Assembly (NCBI GenBank): GCA_002336485.1
Contig: DDCZ01000078.1
Span: 1 to 64,000 of the forward strand
Direction of reading: 5' to 3'
DNA from: Flavobacteriales bacterium UBA1993
Lineage (GTDB): Bacteria; Bacteroidota; Bacteroidia; Flavobacteriales_G; Salibacteraceae
DNA: 64,000 nucleotides
The position numbers were made by a program, and so were the translations under genes. Position 1 is the stretch's first letter. Each line of letters starts with the position of its first letter. Positions 1 through 8,686 of this stretch are shown here, piece after piece. The notes beneath the pieces are model-generated. The model did not search any database. It was not told the DNA's origin and saw only the letters and a program-made list of their open reading frames with translations.

Positions 1-900
1 GCAGAAGAAAAAGCGGCGGCCGATAAGATCAAGGAAGAAGAAGCTCGATTGGCTGCGGAAAAGCAGTCGGAAGAGTCGAGATTAAAGGACGAAGAAGAAC
101 AGCGTAAGGCTGATGAAATTGCAAAGGAAGAACGCCTTAAAAATGAAGCAGCAGAGGCGGCCAGATTGAAGGCGGAGCAAGATGCATTGAAGAATAAAGA
201 ATTGAGCGATAAGGAACGGGCGGAAGCGGAAGAAAAACAGGCAAGAGAGAGAGAAGAGCTACTTAGACTCGAAAAAGAGGCAGCTGATCAAGCCGAAGCA
301 AAACGTATTGCCCAGCAAGAGGAAAGGGCAAAGGATGAGGCCGAGCGACTTGCTGCCAAAGAAGCTGCTCAAGCAATAGCGAACGGACCACGCGAAAGCG
401 ATGAACTGGCAAACTTGATTAATGAGGAAGCTGTTAAACAAGAAACGAGGCCGGTTACGACCAATTCTCCTCAAATTGGAACACCTTCTGGAGGATCAAA
501 AGTTGCGCAGGCAACAATGGATTCAGATGAGCGGCCAATGAGGCCAGTTCGTGGGGGCGCAGTAGCCATTTCAGACAATAGAGTAGGCGAAAAGGCCCTT
601 AGTACATCCTCAGCAAATATGTCAGAAGACGATATATATGATGGAGTTATGAAGACGATTGAGGCGGAACAGTCACAAATGCAAGTTGAGGCCGAACAGC
701 GCGCTCTAATAGAGAAATATCCAGCCAGGAAGACAACAGAGACTGAAAAAGCTGGAAACAGCGTTATTACTTATGTCTATATCAATCGTGGGGAGTTTGT
801 GAATGTCTATAAGAAGGTTGAGCATAGCTGGGGTGGTGTATTCTTTTTTATTGATGAGCGCGCGACAAACCAGCGCTTTTGGGAACACGAGACCCTATAA
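1..900 (+). CDS. C-terminal part of a charged coiled-coil protein (5' end outside window)
   Basis: The reading frame is open from base 1 and ends at TAA 898-900, so the start lies upstream. The first ~125 residues are almost entirely Glu, Lys, Ala and Arg in a pattern expected of a long coiled coil or single alpha-helix. A linker rich in Ser, Thr and Gly follows, then a compact C-terminal segment of about 60 residues rich in aromatic and beta-forming residues (around ITYVYINRGEFVNVYKKV and WGGVFFF). I do not recognise a named family. In Bacteroidota such tails occur on cell-envelope proteins, but that is only an inference. The first start-like codon in the window is a TTG at 49, which is unlikely to be the real start because the helix runs straight through it. 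Confidence 0.75.
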   Translation, partial: AEEKAAADKIKEEEARLAAEKQSEESRLKDEEEQRKADEIAKEERLKNEAAEAARLKAEQDALKNKELSDKERAEAEEKQAREREELLRLEKEAADQAEAKRIAQQEERAKDEAERLAAKEAAQAIANGPRESDELANLINEEAVKQETRPVTTNSPQIGTPSGGSKVAQATMDSDERPMRPVRGGAVAISDNRVGEKALSTSSANMSEDDIYDGVMKTIEAEQSQMQVEAEQRALIEKYPARKTTETEKAGNSVITYVYINRGEFVNVYKKVEHSWGGVFFFIDERATNQRFWEHETL

Positions 901-946
901 AAAAGCCCAGGAAACATCCTAGCCCTATAATAGCTGTATACGTAGA

Positions 947-1252
947 TTATTCTGTTGTCTTGGAGTCATCTCCACTGTCGGCTTCGTCATCGCCGTCTGA
1001 CACTTCCTTAATGCTGATAACGATTATGTCTTCATTATCACCAATATGCTCATCTGAAGTAGTCGTTGTTAGCTCAGAATCTCCTAGGTCACCAGTTGAA
1101 ATACCAGTGCTTTCGTCCATTCCTTCATCAGTTAAAGCACGCTCTGCACTGGAGGCAGATTCATTATAGATCTCCTGAAATTCATCTTTTTGACAGGAAG
1201 TCAAACTGATAATTCCGAAGACCATGGACGCTATGATGAGTTTTCTAGACAT
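947..1252 (-). CDS. Small acidic lipoprotein, hypothetical
   Basis: A 101-residue protein. The N-terminus is a typical lipoprotein signal: two basic residues, a hydrophobic run and a lipobox ending LTSC, with the lipidated Cys near residue 20. The mature part is very acidic (many Asp, Glu, Ser and Thr) and has no recognisable domain. It lies 56 bases downstream of the propeller sensor kinase on the same strand and could be co-transcribed with it. The ATG at 1252 is well placed for the signal peptide. It may be a surface or periplasmic accessory protein; no function can be assigned. Confidence 0.7.
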   Translation of the reverse strand: MSRKLIIASMVFGIISLTSCQKDEFQEIYNESASSAERALTDEGMDESTGISTGDLGDSELTTTTSDEHIGDNEDIIVISIKEVSDGDDEADSGDDSKTTE

Positions 1253-1308
1253 TCTTCTAACCCAACGAAGTTAAGATATTTTTATTGGATTTCATAATAA
1301 TCAGTGCC

Positions 1309-4275
1309 TTAATTCAACCTTTCCTTAAGCGGTAGTGTTATTTTAACTAGTGTTCCCAGCACGTTGCCTTCGGAATTTCTTAGTTCTAAGGGCCCGCTAA
1401 CGGAATAGTGATTTCCTGTCATCGTACTGAGTACCTCCATACGTTGACGCGTGATTTTCATACCATTTGAAACATGATAGGATGTTCCGTTCTTTTGTTT
1501 AACACTTGTCTCGATTCCGATTCCGTTATCCTTAATGTCGAACTGGATTGAATCATCTTTCAGTTTTCCAATTTCAATAATGATATGCCCAAAAGATTCA
1601 GAGGGTAAAATTCCATGCATAATGCTGTTTTCCACAAACGGTTGCAAGATCATGGAAGGAACCAAAATGTTTTCTGTGTTGAGGCTAGGTTCAATGGTGA
1701 AAACAAAGTCAAACCTATCTTTAAACCTCATTTGCTCTAGGTTCATGTAGAGCTTAAGTCGTTCAATCTCGTCGTAAAGGCTGATGTAGTCGCTTTGGGC
1801 GCTGTCGAGGTTCTTTCGAACCAACGAGGCAAACTTTGTCAAATACATATTGGCCAGCTTTTTTTCCTGGGTATTGATGTAGTACTGAATTGAGTTTAGT
1901 GCGTTGAAAATGAAATGACGATTCATATGAGCATTCAAAGTTTGCTGCTCAAGGCCAAGCATTTTTGCTTTATTCTTTATGTCTTCAAAGCTTCTTCTTC
2001 TTGCTTTTGCACGATTTAAAAGGTAGAATCCCGCATAAATCATGCTCGTTACCAAGATGGTAACAAGTAAAATAAACCACCAACGGTAATAAAATGGAGG
2101 AGTGATCTTAAATTTAAAGAGGGTCAATTCTTTACCCCATTCAGTGTTTTCGAGTTTAACTCGAGTCTCAAACTCATATTCGCCCGGCGATAAGTTCGCA
2201 TACGTAACCGCATTTTCTCGAACTTCTGGAGACCACCTATCCTCTGACCCCTGGAGTCGATAGCTGTAAAAGACTTTTTCGGGATTTGAAAATTGAATGG
2301 CCGAATATTTAAATGCAAAACGATTTTGGGTATGAATAAAGGAGGGTATGCTTATATGATATAGACTGTCTAGATTCAATCTCGAGAAGTTTACCTGAAG
2401 CTCTCCTAATACAACGCCATACTGGTCCTGCTGAGGCTTAAGGATTTCGTAGGGATTGATTGAAACCAATGCACTATTGAGTCCAAACCACAGCATTCCC
2501 GACCGATCACAGTATGCGGCATTTTGATTGCATTCTTGACTAATAATGCCGTCATGCTCATTATAGCTCCGAATTCGTATACTATCACGATCCACGAAGA
2601 CTTTCGTGTTAAGGCTAAAGAGACCATTGTCAGTTCCAATCCATAGAGAATTCAAGGAGTCGTGAGTTAAGAAATTTACAATGTTGGCGCTCGGTTTTTC
2701 ACTTATGTTGAGGTGTTTGATTTCTGAACTCTCCGAATTATGAACGTAGACACCATTATCTGACCCCATCCATAAATTGTCGTTTAGGTCAATCGCGAGG
2801 CTGCTGATGTATTCGCCCTCCATGATAGAACCGTCAGAAAAATCCCTGAGCTCGTTGGTTTCTAAATCAAAACTATGAACGCCGTGACGCGATGAAATCC
2901 AGACATGGCCGTTGTGCTCGCAAAAGGCTTTTACTTCGACCAACTCCTTTAAGGAAGAACTTTGAGGTGTGTTTATGCTTCCATTTCGGTAGCGAATCAA
3001 TCCATCTCTGGTGCCGATCCAAACGTTTGATTGACTGTCCCTGAAAATGGAAGAAACTCGAGCAAAAGGTAACTGATCGTTGTACTTAAAAGCGCTTAAT
3101 TCACCATTCGAGAATATGTTGATACCTTCTGATGTACCAATCCAAACAGTGTCTCCAAAGGTTTCGATGGACCAGACTGTATTATTCAATAAACCAGAAT
3201 CAAAATTGAAACGATTAAATGTGCCATTCTCTAAGTGCATAACGCCTCCTCCGTAAGTGGCAAACCAGGTCTTCCCGTCTTCGGCCTCACGTATGCACAT
3301 GATCTGGTCCGATGCAATTCCGTCTCTAAGAGTATACGTCGTGGTGAATTCACCTGTAAACTTCAGTAATCCAGAACCACTAGTCCCGACCCATATGTTC
3401 TTATCTCGATCCGTATAAATTACCTTAAGGTTGTCCGCGTGATGATTAATTGTTGGTTCAATAGCCTCAATTTTGCCTGTTTTTTGGTCAAATTTTGCAA
3501 ATCCATTTTTTGAGATGAACCATGCATTCCCATCTCTATCTATACATACATCTTTCTGATAAAGGCTATTCAACCCGTCTTCAATAGTTAGATGCACGGT
3601 ATCGCCACGGGATATTTTATAAACGCCCTTCGAAGTTGTGGTGATCCAAAGATCATTTTCATGCTCTATTAGTTTGTTTATAGATAGTGGCGATAAAATG
3701 GATTCTATTTTTCCGTCACTAAAGGAGTATAGTCCCGATTTGGAACCTAATACAAGCTGGTTCTGATACGTGCAAAGCGAACGAATGAAGTTTTGATTCT
3801 TATTCTCAAAAGTGAACCGATTGATAATTCCTTCATCCCATTGCAAGAGGCCACTGCCGTTTGTGGCCAAATAAACCATTTCATCGCGCTCCAGAATATC
3901 GAATACAATCACTTGTTCCAAGGAATCAGGAAAGGGAAACTGTTCGATAATTCCATTTGTGATGCGCACTATACCTCCTTGGCAGGCAATGAGAATCTCG
4001 TCATTGGAGGTCTCATATATAGAGGTTATTACATTGTTTAGTAATCCATTCGCCTTGCTGTAGTTTTTGAATATTTTTCCGTCGAAACGGCTCACACCGC
4101 CAATGGTGGCAATCCAGAGGTAACCGTCTTTAGCTTGGACAATATCTCTGACTTGGGATTGGGCAAGGCCTTCCTTTACAGAATAGGAAACAAAGTGATG
4201 CCGCTGTGCGAAACCAAATTGGAGAATAAGCGTAAAGACAATGGAAAGGGATAACCGCAAAGGATTTTTTTTCAA
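1309..4275 (-). CDS. Two-component regulator propeller sensor histidine kinase
   Basis: A 988-residue membrane sensor kinase. After a signal peptide ending near FGFAQ comes a long beta-propeller of repeated units with motifs such as LWIAT, NAWFIS, IWVGTSGSG and LWMGSDNG (about residues 25-630). A Y_Y_Y-type beta-sandwich follows (around YSYRLQGSEDRWSP), then one membrane helix (about 735-755), a His_kinase domain of the LytS type (NRHFIFNALNSIQ) and an ATPase domain (DIKDNGIGIE). The family senses extracellular ligands, often glycans, and phosphorylates a response regulator. The usual Pro in the NPHFxFN signature is Arg here. No response regulator is adjacent, so it is an orphan in this window. 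The start is a TTG at 4275; no ATG fits the signal peptide better. Confidence 0.93.
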   Translation of the reverse strand: MKKNPLRLSLSIVFTLILQFGFAQRHHFVSYSVKEGLAQSQVRDIVQAKDGYLWIATIGGVSRFDGKIFKNYSKANGLLNNVITSIYETSNDEILIACQGGIVRITNGIIEQFPFPDSLEQVIVFDILERDEMVYLATNGSGLLQWDEGIINRFTFENKNQNFIRSLCTYQNQLVLGSKSGLYSFSDGKIESILSPLSINKLIEHENDLWITTTSKGVYKISRGDTVHLTIEDGLNSLYQKDVCIDRDGNAWFISKNGFAKFDQKTGKIEAIEPTINHHADNLKVIYTDRDKNIWVGTSGSGLLKFTGEFTTTYTLRDGIASDQIMCIREAEDGKTWFATYGGGVMHLENGTFNRFNFDSGLLNNTVWSIETFGDTVWIGTSEGINIFSNGELSAFKYNDQLPFARVSSIFRDSQSNVWIGTRDGLIRYRNGSINTPQSSSLKELVEVKAFCEHNGHVWISSRHGVHSFDLETNELRDFSDGSIMEGEYISSLAIDLNDNLWMGSDNGVYVHNSESSEIKHLNISEKPSANIVNFLTHDSLNSLWIGTDNGLFSLNTKVFVDRDSIRIRSYNEHDGIISQECNQNAAYCDRSGMLWFGLNSALVSINPYEILKPQQDQYGVVLGELQVNFSRLNLDSLYHISIPSFIHTQNRFAFKYSAIQFSNPEKVFYSYRLQGSEDRWSPEVRENAVTYANLSPGEYEFETRVKLENTEWGKELTLFKFKITPPFYYRWWFILLVTILVTSMIYAGFYLLNRAKARRRSFEDIKNKAKMLGLEQQTLNAHMNRHFIFNALNSIQYYINTQEKKLANMYLTKFASLVRKNLDSAQSDYISLYDEIERLKLYMNLEQMRFKDRFDFVFTIEPSLNTENILVPSMILQPFVENSIMHGILPSESFGHIIIEIGKLKDDSIQFDIKDNGIGIETSVKQKNGTSYHVSNGMKITRQRMEVLSTMTGNHYSVSGPLELRNSEGNVLGTLVKITLPLKERLN

Positions 4276-4357
4276 AACTACTTGAATAGATTCTTCGGTG
4301 TTCGTTCGAATTATTAAAAGGTTACTTGTGCGTGAGAAATTCAGTTCACTGTTGAGT

Positions 4358-4996
4358 ATGCGGATTGCCAGTATAATTATTACACTTTTTTTGTTTTCTA
4401 CGGGGGTTGAGGCCCAAAGAGGAAATCAAGCATGGAAGAACTATCGCCATGAGGCCATGGTGGGCTTTGGATTTAATTCATTCTTAGCTTCAATTGGCGA
4501 GGAGGATAAGTTTGGTACGCGTTTTATTCTTCAACGCTCAACATTCAATGCCTCGTATCGATACTACTTTAAAAAGCACTTTGCCGTCCGAGGGGCCTTT
4601 ACACACGCATACTCCAGAAAGAACGACAAAGATATCCTTGATCCGGCCAGACTTAATTCAAGGTTAGATTATCAGATGACGCTGAGTGAGTTAGCCGGAA
4701 TTTTAGAGTATCATATTTATGACGAAACCACAATGGGACGTCGTAAAAAGAAGGTCCGTAGAGCGCGTAGAGGAATGTCAAAAGGCTTGAACGTCGGTTT
4801 TCATCTTTTTGCAGGTGCGGCAATAGACTATATGCGTCCATATGCTGAACTGTATGGTAGCAAAATGATCTTAAGGCCATATGATGCAAATGCAGGATTT
4901 AATTCTCCGAGCGATTATAAAAAAATGAATGTGCACTTCCCTGTTGGAGCTAGTGTGCGATTGGTGGTTGCGGAAAACTGGCGAGTTGGTTTATAA
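4358..4996 (+). CDS. Outer-membrane beta-barrel protein (DUF6089-like), cut short by an in-frame TAA
   Basis: The ATG at 4358 gives a good signal peptide ending VEAQ; an upstream GTG at 4298 only adds a poor leader. The mature part has alternating beta-barrel strands (ASYRYYFKKHFAVRGAF, LNVGFHLFAGAA) and resembles the DUF6089 outer-membrane family. The frame stops at TAA 4994-4996 after WRVGL, but the same frame continues without a break to 5239 with AGYRFGIRDYIDNVS, the sequence expected next in such barrels. Members of the family typically have Glu or a similar residue at the stop position, so one G-to-T change in GAA would explain it. As it stands the product lacks its last strands and is probably not functional. 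It is divergent from the sensor kinase. Confidence 0.75.
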   Translation: MRIASIIITLFLFSTGVEAQRGNQAWKNYRHEAMVGFGFNSFLASIGEEDKFGTRFILQRSTFNASYRYYFKKHFAVRGAFTHAYSRKNDKDILDPARLNSRLDYQMTLSELAGILEYHIYDETTMGRRKKKVRRARRGMSKGLNVGFHLFAGAAIDYMRPYAELYGSKMILRPYDANAGFNSPSDYKKMNVHFPVGASVRLVVAENWRVGL

Positions 4997-5239
4997 GCAG
5001 GATATCGCTTTGGAATCAGAGACTACATTGATAATGTGAGTACAGTTTACTATGTAGACGAGAATCCACAAGCCCAAACTTCCAAATTCAATGACAGTCA
5101 GTTTACCGGAGAATATGTCACCTTAGAAAAGGATGCGGCCCCGGTAGCGTCTCTTGCGAGCCAAGGAGGTCGGAAAAATTATTTCTTTGGTCTTTTGACA
5201 TTGTCTTATAGGATTAAATCTAAGTCAAAGAAAAAGTAA
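4997..5239 (+). pseudogene. C-terminal remainder of the interrupted beta-barrel gene
   Basis: This is the in-frame continuation after TAA 4994-4996. It reads AGYRFGIRDYIDNVSTVYY, then a loop, then a final amphipathic strand (YFFGLLTLSYRI) and a Lys/Ser-rich end before TAA at 5237-5239. No frameshift is needed to join it to 4358-4996. The only internal start-like codon is a GTG at 5036, which would skip the conserved DYIDNVS strand, so separate translation is unlikely. It could be read through, be a real pseudogene, or reflect a base error in the sequence. Confidence 0.75.
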
Positions 5240-5244
5240 TCCTA

Positions 5245-6165
5245 TTATTCAAAGGCATCTATTTCATCCAGAGATAGAATGATGTTTCCATCAGAATCTG
5301 TCTTGAAAGCTCTCTTAAATTTCTTATCGACCTTCGACTCATTGAGTAAATAGCTAAATCTTTGATGAACAGTCTGTGAAAACACATCATCGAAGCCTTT
5401 GATATGAATAAGTAGCTCCGACGAAGATGTGCTGATATCTTTGATAGACTTACCATGCAGCGGGCTATTACTATCGATTGGGTGAACAATGGTCCAGGTC
5501 AACGGAAAGAACTCAATCGCGTCAATTTGTAGATTTAGTTTGTGGTATTGGCGAAATACGCTGCCATCTTTTTCTCGGTTGATTTCCGCTAGCAATACTC
5601 GAGCTTCTACCTCCATCAGGCTATTAGACCTGTCATTTACGACGCGAAAAAGAAGGGCAGTGACACCGTTGATTTCGCTCAACACAACGTTTTTCGAGAA
5701 CCGAATCCGTGCATTTGGTTTACTAAAGCGGCCAAATAAAAGTCCAGTGGCTAAAGCAAAAGATAAAAAGCCCACAAAGGCTTCGAAGGATGCAATTAGG
5801 TTGGTCAGATTACTCGTCGGAGAAATGGCTCCGTATCCAACTGTGGTGAAAGTCTGAGCGGAGAAGTAGAATGCATGTAGAATTCTATCCGATAGGTCAA
5901 GGTTCTCTGATTGCGACAGCCCGTCTGGACCAGAAGCAATATATAGACATGCGAAAATCAAGTTCGCACCAATGAACCCGCCCAACAATAACAAGAAGAA
6001 CTTGCTCCAGCTAATGTTTATGAAGAAAAGGTATTTATCATTGAGTCGGAATTTCGCCCCATCGCGAATTACATTGAATGATCCATCCTTGTTGATGATT
6101 CGCTTTGTTGACTTGGCAAACTTCGCCCCTGTGCCAGGGTCCTGTGATGCAAATGATTCGGCCAT
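5245..6165 (-). CDS. Inward rectifier potassium channel (KirBac family)
   Basis: A 306-residue channel. A short cytoplasmic N-terminus is followed by a slide-helix and first membrane helix (about 52-80), a pore loop with the selectivity filter TVGYG at 108-112, a second membrane helix (about 125-147) and the immunoglobulin-like cytoplasmic Kir domain. That domain starts near RFSKPNARIRFS and contains VTALLFRVVNDRSNSLMEVEA. The family forms K+ selective tetramers in the inner membrane. The ATG at 6165 overlaps the TAA of the lipoate ligase gene by one base, suggesting translational coupling. It converges with the broken beta-barrel gene. Family assignment is firm; its role in K+ uptake or membrane potential is inferred. 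Confidence 0.95.
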   Translation of the reverse strand: MAESFASQDPGTGAKFAKSTKRIINKDGSFNVIRDGAKFRLNDKYLFFINISWSKFFLLLLGGFIGANLIFACLYIASGPDGLSQSENLDLSDRILHAFYFSAQTFTTVGYGAISPTSNLTNLIASFEAFVGFLSFALATGLLFGRFSKPNARIRFSKNVVLSEINGVTALLFRVVNDRSNSLMEVEARVLLAEINREKDGSVFRQYHKLNLQIDAIEFFPLTWTIVHPIDSNSPLHGKSIKDISTSSSELLIHIKGFDDVFSQTVHQRFSYLLNESKVDKKFKRAFKTDSDGNIILSLDEIDAFE

Positions 6166-7085
6166 TAGAATAAGATCTTTATAAGAAGGTCAGCGTGTTT
6201 AGAAAGAGTGTTAGAGTTGATGATGTGATTTGAAATTGATTCAAAATGATGCTTTAATCCAACAAAATGCTGGAGTTGACCGTTTAGAAAATCATCGCTG
6301 AGTTTAATAGAAACAATCTCCCCACCCCGCTTAACCTGCATTTCCAACTCAATTCCATCTTCTTGATTTCGAAATGAATACATAGGCCCGTATCCAAGGT
6401 TCCACTCATCAGAACCATACTTATTAAGAAGTGCCGAGTCAATTTTATCTACTGATTCGATATGATCGAACTTGCTCTTTGCTGTATTCACCAACAGCTG
6501 AAAAAAGCTAGGAGCTGGACCATGGTCTTTCGCGTTTCGTAAATTGATGACTTGACTTCGGACAGACCTGACCGCTTTATCCTCAAACTGTCCCGTTTTG
6601 CGTTTTATCGCTTGATTTAATCTATCCGTATTAGAATCGTACAGAATCGTTCCGTGATGCAGCGCTCTTCCCTTTCGAACATGCTGGGCGTTCCCGGAAA
6701 TTTTGTATCCATCGAGCGTTAAGTCATGCCGTTCATTAATCATAACCTTATAACCCAGCGTTTTCAAAAGGTCCACAATGATGTCCAGATTATTCTGGTA
6801 ATTGATTTGGCTCGATGCGTTTACAAATCGATAAAAACTAAAGTTGATGTTTCCAATATCATGGAATACCGTGCCGCCGCCGCTGATTCTTCTAATTACA
6901 GGAATATTGTTTTCTCTGCAGAACGTGAAATTTGATTCAGCCAATGCATTTTGATGCTTTCCTACAACCACAGAGTCTGTACTCTGCCATAGACGTAATG
7001 TTTCCTCATTAAAACTTTCAAAATAGGATTCTTCGAACGCGAGGTTTTCAATTGGTGTCAGAAAGGAGTTGGCGATTAGTTTCAC
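6165..7085 (-). CDS. lplA: Lipoate-protein ligase A family protein
   Basis: About 306 residues with all signature motifs of the lipoate/biotin ligase fold: RRISGGGTVFHDIGNINFSF, KISGNAQHVRKGRALHHGTIL in pieces, and a short C-terminal accessory domain. It would attach lipoate to the E2 subunits of pyruvate and 2-oxoglutarate dehydrogenases and to GcvH. I prefer the GTG at 7085, giving MKLIANSF at the N-terminus as in homologues. The frame extends to a TTG at 7157, but that adds an unlikely hydrophobic Cys-rich leader and would leave only 10 bases to the divergent gene. The gene ends one base into the start of the K+ channel gene. Confidence 0.92.
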   Translation of the reverse strand: MKLIANSFLTPIENLAFEESYFESFNEETLRLWQSTDSVVVGKHQNALAESNFTFCRENNIPVIRRISGGGTVFHDIGNINFSFYRFVNASSQINYQNNLDIIVDLLKTLGYKVMINERHDLTLDGYKISGNAQHVRKGRALHHGTILYDSNTDRLNQAIKRKTGQFEDKAVRSVRSQVINLRNAKDHGPAPSFFQLLVNTAKSKFDHIESVDKIDSALLNKYGSDEWNLGYGPMYSFRNQEDGIELEMQVKRGGEIVSIKLSDDFLNGQLQHFVGLKHHFESISNHIINSNTLSKHADLLIKILF

Positions 7086-7167
7086 GATGCAAAAAACGCA
7101 AACAAATTGAATTAATCTACTACTGATCTTGGAGTAGAAACCTAGATTTACAGCCAAATTTTACATT

Positions 7168-8163
7168 TTGAATTATTCTGAACTAGAACAATTATTGTCG
7201 ACTACAAGGCGCGTCGTTATCACAACGCATAGATCACCAGATGGCGATGCGATTGGTTCGTCTACGGCACTTTATCAGATACTATCGAAGAGGAACCACG
7301 ACGTTTCAGTCATTGTGCCCGACGCCTTCCCAAAATTTCTTTCTTGGATGGATCCTAATCGTAGCATTTGTCAGTTTGATACAAATAGAGCAGAGGCTGA
7401 AGAGTTGATTGGAAGTGCAGAGGTTATTTTTTCGCTGGATTATAATACACTGGGACGAGTAGGGGATGTCGGGCAACTGATTTCCAAATCAAATGCAACG
7501 AAGGTTCTGATAGATCATCACCTGTCGCCCGACAGTGGTTTTGACTTTATATTGAGTGATACTACGGCCTCTTCAACGGCACAATTGGTCTTTGATTTTG
7601 CTGCAGAAATGAATATGCAGGATGAAATTGACGTTCCTACATCGGAATCATTATATGCTGGTATTGTAACTGACACTGGTTCTTTTCGTTTTCCGTCTAC
7701 CTCAGCGCATACCCATGAAATTGTTATGGAACTTATGAGAATAGGCCTCAAACCAGAGTCTATTCACCAAAAAATTTATGATACCAATAATCTTAGTCGG
7801 CTTCGACTTATTGGATATGCGCTAAGCCAAAAATTGGAGGTGGATGCTCAGACCCAAACCGCCATTATTCCACTTTCATTGGAAGAAAAGAATCGATTTA
7901 AGTATATCAAGGGAGATACCGAAGGGTTGGTTAATTATGGGTTGTCAATCGAGGGAGTTCGGATGGCTGTGTTCATGTCCGAAGAATTGAACGCGGTCAA
8001 GTTTTCATTTCGCTCGAAAGGTGACGTTGATGTAAACCAATTCGCGCGTTCCTTTTTCAACGGGGGAGGCCATAAGAACGCCGCGGGGGGTAAATTGGAT
8101 TTGAAATTAAGTGAGGCCATAGATCATCTGAAAAAAGTGTTGCATGAAAACAATGAACTATAG
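7168..8163 (+). CDS. nrnA: DHH/DHHA1 phosphoesterase (NrnA-like oligoribonuclease / pAp phosphatase)
   Basis: A 331-residue cytoplasmic phosphoesterase. The DHH domain has the metal-binding motifs THRSPDGDAIGS near residue 20, a SLDYN motif, LIDHHLSPD and TDTGSFRF. The DHHA1 domain ends with the substrate-binding GGGHKNAAGG. NrnA enzymes degrade short RNA oligomers and dephosphorylate pAp. The start appears to be TTG 7168, because an in-frame stop (TAG 7135) lies just upstream and no ATG precedes the first conserved strand. The gene is followed directly by the GldI-like FKBP lipoprotein. I recall the same neighbour for gldI in flavobacteria, which supports that call. Confidence 0.93.
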   Translation: MNYSELEQLLSTTRRVVITTHRSPDGDAIGSSTALYQILSKRNHDVSVIVPDAFPKFLSWMDPNRSICQFDTNRAEAEELIGSAEVIFSLDYNTLGRVGDVGQLISKSNATKVLIDHHLSPDSGFDFILSDTTASSTAQLVFDFAAEMNMQDEIDVPTSESLYAGIVTDTGSFRFPSTSAHTHEIVMELMRIGLKPESIHQKIYDTNNLSRLRLIGYALSQKLEVDAQTQTAIIPLSLEEKNRFKYIKGDTEGLVNYGLSIEGVRMAVFMSEELNAVKFSFRSKGDVDVNQFARSFFNGGGHKNAAGGKLDLKLSEAIDHLKKVLHENNEL

Positions 8164-8164
8164 C

Positions 8165-8686
8165 ATGAAGGTTCTTTTGGGTTTGATATTAATAGCAGTG
8201 ACACACTCATGTGGAAGTGAAGTGCATACCAATGAAGAGGTTCCAACTCAAAAAGAAATAAATCGAGGAATGGAAGATATCAATCGGAAGTTCGCCTTGG
8301 ATGAGGCTGTTCAGATTGATGGTTATATAGAACGGCATGAATGGGATATGAAGGCCACTGGAACAGGACTTCGATATATGATTTATGAGAATGGTTCAGG
8401 CGAACAAGTTGGTAAAGAATGGAAAGTAGAGATCGACTATCATGTCAGCCTGCTCGATGGGAGTGACTTATACAGCTCGGAAGAGTCAGGGCCTAAGATT
8501 GTAACTGTTGGACGTGACAATATTGAAACAGGGCTTCATGAAGGCTTGTTGCTTCTGCACGTTGGCGACCGAGCCAAGTTTATTTTACCGTCTCATTTGG
8601 CCCACGGCTTAACTGGGGATAACAGCAAAATACCACCTAGGTCGTCGGTGGTATATGACATTCAGTTATTGGCAGGTCATCCATGA
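8165..8686 (+). CDS. gldI: GldI-like FKBP-type peptidyl-prolyl isomerase lipoprotein
   Basis: A lipoprotein of about 173 residues with a lipobox at VTHSC and a single FKBP domain (around VEIDYHVSLLDG to YDIQLL). The segment with IDGYIERHEWDM followed by GTGLRYMIYENGSG is typical of GldI, a gliding-associated lipoprotein PPIase. Residues needed for isomerase activity in FKBP12 are replaced: the FD pair is LY and the Trp at the pocket floor is Leu. It may therefore act as a chaperone or structural protein. I chose ATG 8165, two bases after the DHH stop, because it gives a compact signal peptide. ATG 8144 or 8153 would overlap the preceding gene. The last four bases overlap the next FKBP gene. 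Confidence 0.75.
   Translation: MKVLLGLILIAVTHSCGSEVHTNEEVPTQKEINRGMEDINRKFALDEAVQIDGYIERHEWDMKATGTGLRYMIYENGSGEQVGKEWKVEIDYHVSLLDGSDLYSSEESGPKIVTVGRDNIETGLHEGLLLLHVGDRAKFILPSHLAHGLTGDNSKIPPRSSVVYDIQLLAGHP

Noticed and set aside
1..430. Internal tandem DNA repeat in the coiled-coil coding region
   Set aside because: The peptide is low in complexity but the bases do not form exact repeat units; the pattern comes from Glu, Lys and Ala codons.
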